Source: Fidelibacterota bacterium
Lineage (GTDB): Bacteria > Fidelibacterota > UBA2242 > B5-G15
Direction: 5' to 3'
Length of the DNA: 12,930 nt
NCBI GenBank assembly: GCA_003645825.1
Contig: QNCQ01000024.1
Coordinates: 1 to 12,930, forward strand
In this document: positions 7,987-12,930 of the stretch, one piece after another
How the letters are laid out: every line of letters begins with the position of its first letter
How positions within the stretch are numbered: the stretch's first letter is position 1
The notes under the pieces: model-generated
Seen by the model: only the letters and a program-made list of their open reading frames with translations
What the model was told of the DNA's origin: nothing
Database searches by the model: none
Position numbers and translations under genes: made by a program

Positions 7987-8547
7987 ATGTTGAAAAAACT
8001 AATCTTAGCTGCACTACCCTTAACATTGGTAGCCTTCCTTTTTAACTGTGGAGGTGGCAGACCAGTAGCAGACGTTGAGGAAATACCTGAATGGTACTTG
8101 AATCCACCTGTTGCAGAGGACGCCATATACGGCAGTGGGGATGCAGTAAAACAAAGCCTTGCTCTGGCAAAGGAAGCTGCAGATGCCCGGGCCAGGGATG
8201 CAGTAGCCAGAGCTATAGAAGTGAAAGTGTCCAACATGCTAAAGAACTTCATGCAGGAAAGCGGATTGGCGGAAGATGCAGAAGCTCTCGAGTTCACCGA
8301 GAGTGTGAGCAAACAGGTAGCAAACACAGTACTTAGAGGATGCAAGATCACCAAAAGAACTGTAAAGACAGAGGGCAGGCTATACCATGTTTATTCTCTG
8401 GCAGAATATAATCTTAATTCCTTGATACAGGAAACCCTCGACCAGGCAAGAAAACATAAGGCATTGTACAACGAAGCAAAAGCAAGATTGGGATTTGAGG
8501 AACTCGAGAAAGAGATACAAAAATTAGAAGCCATAGGTAATGAATAA
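7987..8547 (+). CDS. Gene D: LPP20-family lipoprotein
   Basis: With the ATG at 7987 the product has 186 residues and opens with a typical export signal, KKLILAALPLTLVAFLFNC. Cys21, followed by GGG, is the likely lipidated residue. The -1 residue is Asn, so the lipobox (LFNC) departs from the usual L-[AS]-[GA]-C. The LPP20 module follows at 32-145: IPEWYLNPP, IYGSGDA, an alanine-rich helix with LAKEAADARARDAVARAI, and the closing strand RLYHVYSLAEYN. The last 40 residues are a charged helix, possibly a coiled coil. LPP20 was first named as a Helicobacter lipoprotein, and related modules occur in FlgT-like proteins. The protein is probably anchored in the outer membrane, facing the periplasm. 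Its stop overlaps the start of gene E by 8 bases. Function unknown. Confidence 0.86.
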   Translation: MLKKLILAALPLTLVAFLFNCGGGRPVADVEEIPEWYLNPPVAEDAIYGSGDAVKQSLALAKEAADARARDAVARAIEVKVSNMLKNFMQESGLAEDAEALEFTESVSKQVANTVLRGCKITKRTVKTEGRLYHVYSLAEYNLNSLIQETLDQARKHKALYNEAKARLGFEELEKEIQKLEAIGNE

Positions 8548-9331
8548 ATCTTCCAGGCCTGCCCTTCGGGGTGGGCTTTCCATTTTTTCCTGGACATGTA
8601 CTTTACTCCTTATGGTTCCTACTCTGCTCAAATGCCAGAACCTGTTTCCCTCATGGTTCAAACAACTCCCTCGGACACCAAAAGGATACTGCCTCTCAGC
8701 AGGATACGCAGGAAGATTTGTAAACAGGACCCTTGGTAAACAGGTTGCTCTTGATCTGGCCATCAAGAATCTCTACAGACAAAAAGGAATAAGACTGAAA
8801 TTCAAACTTGAGGAAATTGCAGATGGTAGATTAAGAATAACTCATCCGTTTTATGAGATGGTATATAACCCTGACTCAATTCTTGAAGAGGAAAAGGATT
8901 TCAGGATCGTCGACTCTCTGTACACTGATGAAGCGTATTTCGTTCTAATCGCGTCACCTCCAGACATAGAACTGGATGTAAAAAAGGAAATCCTGACAAA
9001 CTGGGGTCCCAGACCGAAATGGGTTGACATCTGTAAGTGTAAAGCCCCCGCCCCACACGGCATAGGGATTGTCTCTAATTACACATCCTGGATAAGGGCA
9101 TGGCAAGATGCGGATGCATTCGCTTATTTTGACCTGGCCAGGTCGGTAGCTCTAAGAGTAGAGTCAATACACGTCGCGAGGATCAAAGGGTTCGTAGTTG
9201 AATCAAAGATAATGAAACAAGAATTTGATATAACAACTAAGAATTGCGTTATTACTGCACGATGGTACGATAAAAACAGAGATATTTACTATTCTCTCTG
9301 CACTCCCATGGTCAAAGTAACCAGAAAGTAA
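8540..9331 (+). CDS. Gene E: exported protein with two tandem LPP20-like modules
   Basis: The 263-residue protein has a positively charged start and a signal core (13-30). Cys32 sits near the cleavage site, but LLKC is a poor lipobox. Two modules follow. The first (37-140) opens with PSWFKQLP, has LSAGYAG and a helix, and closes with AYFVLIASP. The second (159-260) opens with PKWVDICKC, has GIGIVSN and an AWQDADAFAYFDLA helix, and closes with IYYSLCTP. Both match the P-x-W / glycine turn / helix / aromatic strand plan of genes C and D, so the gene probably arose by duplication. The second module has an extra CxC (Cys165, Cys167). The ATG overlaps the gene D stop by 8 bases and has only a weak AGG ribosome site, so coupled reinitiation is likely. 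A terminator-like hairpin lies inside codons 5-17. M25 is a possible but poorer start because it would halve the signal peptide. Confidence 0.72.
   Translation: MNKSSRPALRGGLSIFSWTCTLLLMVPTLLKCQNLFPSWFKQLPRTPKGYCLSAGYAGRFVNRTLGKQVALDLAIKNLYRQKGIRLKFKLEEIADGRLRITHPFYEMVYNPDSILEEEKDFRIVDSLYTDEAYFVLIASPPDIELDVKKEILTNWGPRPKWVDICKCKAPAPHGIGIVSNYTSWIRAWQDADAFAYFDLARSVALRVESIHVARIKGFVVESKIMKQEFDITTKNCVITARWYDKNRDIYYSLCTPMVKVTRK
8555..8588 (+). terminator. Terminator-like hairpin inside the 5' end of gene E
   Basis: The arms at 8555-8564 and 8569-8578 pair over 10 bases, with three G-U pairs (two central, one near the base), and close on a UUCG tetraloop (8565-8568) on three C-G pairs. A T-rich run follows, with six Ts at 8583-8588 after TTTCCA. 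This is the usual build of a rho-independent terminator, although the main T-run is offset by a few bases. It falls within the signal-peptide codons of gene E, so it can act as terminator or attenuator only when ribosomes do not cover it. Confidence 0.55.
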
Positions 9332-9776
9332 TACTTGCTATGCACAAGGTCTACACGTCGTTTATGTGGAGTCTACTATCCCAAGGGCTTAACGGAATAC
9401 AAGGTAGAATCTACTAAGTAGACCTAAAGTTGCTCAGTCTGGCAAAGCAGCACCGCTCAGAATCAACACTCTTTGAAAAAGTTAAGCTATTCCGTAAACA
9501 TGGACGATAAAAATTAGGTTATGTATTTGTTTACTCGATAAAAAATTGCAATGCAGCTAATAAGTGCTCAGTCACTTTACACTACCTTAGACTCTGAAAG
9601 CAATTCATTCCATAAACATACTGGAAAAGGAAAACAGCAACTACAATCGCTTCGCCCTTTTCATCACACTCGGAGTTTTCAGACAATCGCTTGGGCTATT
9701 ACACGTTCGCTCTATAGACCACCCTGTCGTTCACCCGCGGTAGGCCCCACACGATGGCAGAATTACACACTGCATT
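9332..9776. other. 445-base stretch without a convincing gene, with inverted repeats
   Basis: No reading frame here has a believable protein sequence or ribosome site on either strand. Inverted pairs include AGGTCTAC (9347-9354) with GTAGACCT (9418-9425), the palindrome TCTACTAAGTAGA (9410-9422), GCTTAAC (9387-9393) with GTTAAGC (9481-9487), CGGAATA (9393-9399) with TATTCCG (9488-9494), and AAGTG with CACTT (9562-9577). CGATAAAAA occurs twice (9505-9513 and 9536-9544). On the minus strand a short open frame of roughly 37 codons around 9590-9700 could be a relic of a decayed gene, but no family was recognised. No terminator with a T-run was seen after gene E or after the DUF72 gene. Confidence 0.5.
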
Positions 9777-10526
9777 CTACATACCCCGTTGAATCATCTT
9801 CAAAACCCTGAAGCAACAATCAATAGCAAACGCACAAGCATCATTATTGAAATAGACAAAGCAGTCAATACCTTTTTTTGAACATTCGTTAATGAACCGG
9901 GCATCTGCAGATAGCTCTTCATCGGAATAATTGGACACATACAGGTTCCTAGGACCATGCCTTCTGATATAAACGAAATCAGCAGTCACAGGAGAATCAA
10001 GCTCAACCCCAGGCCAATCACTGAAACATAGGGCTATATTATTCCCTGCCAGCAACTCAAAAAATTCATCAACAAGAAACGAACGATTTCTGACCTCAAA
10101 CGATACCCTTACCCCCGGAAGAATTCCCTTGCTATACAAAACCTCAATAAAGGAAAATATTCTTTCTCTATCGTACTTCATGGAAGGAGGTAATTGGAAG
10201 AGAATAACTCCAAGTTTCTCTTTTAGGTTTCTAACCCCCTCCATATACTTTGATAGAGCATCATCAACTCCCACCAGCCTTTTTACATGTGTAATAAATC
10301 TGGACGCTTTCACTGCGAATTGAAAACTATCCGGAGTTATAGAATACCAGTTTGCATAGGTTTTCGGCGCCACAAGATGATAAAAAGAGCTGTTAATCTC
10401 CACGGTTCTAAAATGTTTAACATAGAACTGCAACCAAGCTCTTGTTTTTAATTCTTCTGGATAAAATCTACCGATCCAATGTTTGTACGACCATCCCGAC
10501 GTGCCAACAAAGATTTTCCCTGTCAT
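9777..10526 (-). CDS. DUF72 (YecE-like) family protein
   Basis: The 249-residue protein is full length for the family and shows its conserved blocks in order: GTSGWSY (8-14), FYP (21-23), TVEINSSFY (41-49), ITH (78-80), LFQLPPS (109-115), FEVR (143-146), YIRRHG (186-191) and YFNND (225-229). The family has a TIM-barrel fold and lies in the cytoplasm. Its biochemical role is not settled, so no reaction is claimed. The ATG at 10526 is the only start that keeps the normal family N-terminus, but no ribosome site precedes it; the bases just upstream are the T-tract of a terminator. It lies downstream of the PFOR gene in the same direction, 66 bases after its stop. Confidence 0.93.
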   Translation of the reverse strand: MTGKIFVGTSGWSYKHWIGRFYPEELKTRAWLQFYVKHFRTVEINSSFYHLVAPKTYANWYSITPDSFQFAVKASRFITHVKRLVGVDDALSKYMEGVRNLKEKLGVILFQLPPSMKYDRERIFSFIEVLYSKGILPGVRVSFEVRNRSFLVDEFFELLAGNNIALCFSDWPGVELDSPVTADFVYIRRHGPRNLYVSNYSDEELSADARFINECSKKGIDCFVYFNNDACAFAIDCCFRVLKMIQRGM

Positions 10527-10528
10527 AG

Positions 10529-10560
10529 AAAATACAAAGAGGCGGGGTCTTACCCGCCTC
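10529..10560 (-). terminator. Rho-independent terminator after the PFOR gene
   Basis: On the minus strand GAGGCGGG and CCCGCCTC (10553-10560 and 10539-10546) form a perfect 8-bp stem with a 6-base loop. TTTGTATTTT (10538-10529) follows at once. It lies 32 bases after the PFOR stop codon, and the T-tract ends two bases before the DUF72 ATG. Confidence 0.85.
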
Positions 10561-10592
10561 CTATCTTTAACTTATTCCTTAGTCTCCCACAA

Positions 10593-12930
10593 TCAGAAAA
10601 GCCCCTCCTCAGCAATCTTCTTGTAGAATTTATACCTTTCTATAACCTCCTTCTCAAGAGCAGAATTTAGTCTCTCCGCCTCTTCTGGAAACGTCCTCTT
10701 CAAAGCAGCATACCTAACTTCACCCTCCAGAAACTCTCTCAGTTTCCCATTCGGTTCCTTATAATCGAGACTAAATGGATTCTTTCCTTCCAATCTTTTC
10801 AGAGGATTGTATCTATAAAGCGGCCAGTATCCACACTCCACCGCAAGTTTTTCTTCCCTCTGAGACAGCATACCTTTGTAAATACCGTGGTTAATACAGG
10901 GAGAATAAGCAATAATAAGCGAGGGCCCTGGATATGCCTCTGCCTCTAAAACCGCCTTAAGATAATGATTCATATTCGCCCCCATAGCTACTGAGGCAAC
11001 ATACACATTCCTATAAGCCATAGCCATAAGCCCGAGGTCTTTCTTCGTTGTCTTCTTCCCGGAAAAAGCAAACTTTGCCATCGATCCAATCTGTGTGGCT
11101 TTCGAAGATTGCCCACCAGTATTTGAATAGACTTCCGTATCAAGCACCAGCATATTCACATCAAGTCCCATTGCTAAAACGTGATCCAAACCTCCATACC
11201 CAATATCATATGCCCATCCATCACCACCTATAATCCAAACTGATTTTTTCACAAGAAGATCCCTCATCTCCCAGATTTTATTCAATACCTCATCTTGCGT
11301 TTTTTCTTTTTCCAGTAGTTCCTTAATCCTTTCCCCGTACTCCTTTGATTTTTCCCCATCATCTTTATTCTCAATCCATGCCTGTAACGCTTCTTTCAGC
11401 TCACCAGTTGTTCTCTTTACTGCTTCCTTAACTATTTCGACCAATCTTTCTCTTCTCTGAAGAATCCCTAAAGCAATACCAAAGCCAAACTCTGCATTAT
11501 CCTCAAAAAGAGAATTTGCCCATGCAGGGCCATAACCTTTTTCGTTAACGGTGTAAGGACAAACCGGAGCGCTACCACCATATATCGATGAACAACCTGT
11601 AGCATTTGCAATGATCATCCGATCCCCAAAGAGTTGGGTTATGACCTTAATGTAAGGAGTCTCACCACACCCAGCACATGCACCTGAAAACTCAAACAGA
11701 GGCTGCTGAAATTGACTCCCTTTGAGTGTTGTTTTTTTCACCAAATGACCTCTGGAAGGAAGAGTTTCATAGTATTTCCAGTTTTCCACCTGATTAAGCT
11801 GTGTCTCAAGTGGTTTCAAAACAAGCGCTTTCTCCTTAGATGGACAAACATCTACACAGTTTCCACACCCTGTACAGTCAAGAACAGAAACCTGAATCCT
11901 TAATTCATATCCTTCAAGCCCCTTTCCGATCGCTTTTATAGTTTCAAATCCCGCCGGGGCTTTCTCTTTCTCCTCCTGTGTCACAAGCACGGGTCTTATA
12001 GCTGCATGAGGACAAACAAATGCACACTGATTACATTGTATACAATTCTCCTTAATCCATTCAGGAACATCAATAGCAACACCTCGCTTTTCATACTTCG
12101 TAGTGCCGGTTGGAAATATCCCGCCAGGAGTAAAAACACTAACCGGAAGCGTATCACCTTTCTGTGCATTCATCGGGATCAATATTTTCCTAACAAACTC
12201 AGGTAAGCTCTCATCTACTTTTTCTTCAACTTTTACCTCAGCCCAACTCTCGGGATACTTCACTTCCCGCAGAGCCTCTCTTGCCTTTTCAACAGCATCC
12301 CAGTTCATCTTGACTATGTGCTCACCCTTTTGGCCGTATGTCTTCTGAATAGCATCTTTAAGATACTTTATTGCTTCTTCTTCTGGCAGAACTTTCGATA
12401 GCTTGAAGAATACTGTCTGCATTATCATATTTATTCGTTCGCCGAGCCCAACTTCCTTTGCTATCTTTACAGCATCAATTACATAAAATTTCGCTTTTTT
12501 TTCAGCTATTTTCTTCTTCAGCTTAGCCGGTAAATGCTCCTCAAGCTCAGCATCACTCCATGGAGCATTGAGTACAAAAATTCCTCCTTCTTTCAGACTG
12601 TCAAGCATGTCGTACTTATCTATATAGCTAGTCTTGTGGCACGCCACATAATCAGCAGAGGTTATGCAGTAGGTTGACCTGATAGGCTCCTTACCAAACC
12701 TCAAATACGAAATTGTCAGACCACCAGATTTTTTGGAATCATATGCAAAATATCCCTGAGCATACATGTCAGTATTATTACCTATAATCTTTATTGCATT
12801 CTTACAACTCCCTACAGTACCATCAGAACCAAACCCCCAGAAAACGCACTGAACTGTACCCTCAGGAACAGTATCCAGTTTCTCAGTTATAGGCAATGAT
12901 CTGAAGGTTACATCATCTTCGATTCCCACA
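10593..12930 (-). CDS. nifJ: Pyruvate:ferredoxin (flavodoxin) oxidoreductase, single-chain, N-terminus outside window
   Basis: This is the C-terminal 778 residues of an enzyme usually about 1,170-1,230 long; roughly 400 N-terminal residues lie beyond the window. It converts pyruvate and CoA to acetyl-CoA, CO2 and reduced ferredoxin in the cytoplasm. Numbering from the first full codon, FGSDGTVG (33-40) belongs to the CoA/domain-III region. The ferredoxin-like domain binds two [4Fe-4S] clusters through Cys296, 299, 302, 306 and Cys352, 355, 358, 362. The TPP domain carries the proximal-cluster cysteines (CAGC at 418-421, Cys446, and Cys678 in SPCINHG), GGDGWAYDIGYGG (568-580) and NTGGQ (603-607). 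All ligands are present, so the enzyme should be active. The GTG at 12929 is an internal valine in VGIEDD, not a start. The gene is followed by a strong terminator. Confidence 0.97.
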   Translation of the reverse strand, partial: VGIEDDVTFRSLPITEKLDTVPEGTVQCVFWGFGSDGTVGSCKNAIKIIGNNTDMYAQGYFAYDSKKSGGLTISYLRFGKEPIRSTYCITSADYVACHKTSYIDKYDMLDSLKEGGIFVLNAPWSDAELEEHLPAKLKKKIAEKKAKFYVIDAVKIAKEVGLGERINMIMQTVFFKLSKVLPEEEAIKYLKDAIQKTYGQKGEHIVKMNWDAVEKAREALREVKYPESWAEVKVEEKVDESLPEFVRKILIPMNAQKGDTLPVSVFTPGGIFPTGTTKYEKRGVAIDVPEWIKENCIQCNQCAFVCPHAAIRPVLVTQEEKEKAPAGFETIKAIGKGLEGYELRIQVSVLDCTGCGNCVDVCPSKEKALVLKPLETQLNQVENWKYYETLPSRGHLVKKTTLKGSQFQQPLFEFSGACAGCGETPYIKVITQLFGDRMIIANATGCSSIYGGSAPVCPYTVNEKGYGPAWANSLFEDNAEFGFGIALGILQRRERLVEIVKEAVKRTTGELKEALQAWIENKDDGEKSKEYGERIKELLEKEKTQDEVLNKIWEMRDLLVKKSVWIIGGDGWAYDIGYGGLDHVLAMGLDVNMLVLDTEVYSNTGGQSSKATQIGSMAKFAFSGKKTTKKDLGLMAMAYRNVYVASVAMGANMNHYLKAVLEAEAYPGPSLIIAYSPCINHGIYKGMLSQREEKLAVECGYWPLYRYNPLKRLEGKNPFSLDYKEPNGKLREFLEGEVRYAALKRTFPEEAERLNSALEKEVIERYKFYKKIAEEGLF

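Noticed and set aside
7869..8354. 161-codon minus-strand frame
   Set aside because: It is antisense to the end of gene C and to the LPP20 lipoprotein D, and is rich in Ser/Ala from the complementary alanine helix.
3581..9331. Flagellar ring or curli secretion cluster
   Set aside because: The FlgT/CsgG-like resemblance is to general folds; no flagellar (FlgH, FlgI, MotY) or curli (CsgA, CsgE, CsgF) gene is present in the window.
9332..9776. tRNA or CRISPR array
   Set aside because: There is no T-loop GTTC-type consensus in a cloverleaf context and no regularly spaced repeats of 20 bases or more.
9551..9811. 86-codon plus-strand frame
   Set aside because: It has no ribosome site, a low-complexity Ser/Thr/Pro/Gln composition, no recognisable motif, and overlaps the end of the DUF72 gene.
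12927..12929. GTG as start of the PFOR gene
   Set aside because: It encodes the valine of the conserved internal VGIEDD; about 400 family residues must lie upstream, outside the window.

Overview
The window (about 39-40% GC by eye, Arg mostly AGA/AGG) looks like a bacterial chromosome from a Gram-negative anaerobe. The anaerobe call rests on a single-chain pyruvate:ferredoxin oxidoreductase (PFOR). The Gram-negative call rests on a lipoprotein, several signal peptides and one protein with an apparent outer-membrane beta-barrel end. The style (small LPP20-type envelope proteins, short spacers, NlpC/P60 protein with a beta-rich N-terminus) would suit a candidate phylum of the FCB/WOR-3/Hydrothermae kind. 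That placement is a guess. No rRNA, tRNA, CRISPR array or intact insertion sequence was seen.

Layout. Positions 1-3303 hold a minus-strand operon in the order ychF, then a TtcA-like tRNA thiolation enzyme, then a secreted NlpC/P60-type cysteine hydrolase that runs off the left edge. The last gene lacks a stop in the window, but its frame is open for all 494 codons. A 277-base divergent spacer (3304-3580) separates this from a plus-strand operon of five tightly packed genes (3581-9331), here called A to E. All five encode exported proteins. A appears to join a CsgG/FlgT-like periplasmic part to an outer-membrane beta-barrel. B resembles FlgT in its N-terminal and middle domains. C has an LPP20 domain, an Ig-like domain and a second FlgT/CsgG-like alpha/beta domain. 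D is a small LPP20 lipoprotein. E carries two tandem divergent LPP20-like modules. Positions 9332-9776 hold no convincing gene but contain several inverted repeats. Positions 9777-12930 hold two minus-strand genes: the C-terminal two thirds of PFOR, an intrinsic terminator, and a DUF72 (YecE-like) gene whose ATG lies directly after the terminator T-tract.

How they work together. YchF, TtcA and the hydrolase link translation or tRNA modification to envelope maintenance only through co-transcription. Operon A-E is the main candidate for an undescribed system: an outer-membrane-associated assembly built from FlgT/LPP20/CsgG-type folds. There are no flagellar or curli genes beside it, so its job is unknown. 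A terminator-like hairpin with a UUCG loop lies inside the first codons of E, which itself overlaps D. This suggests that expression of the last gene is adjusted by translational coupling.
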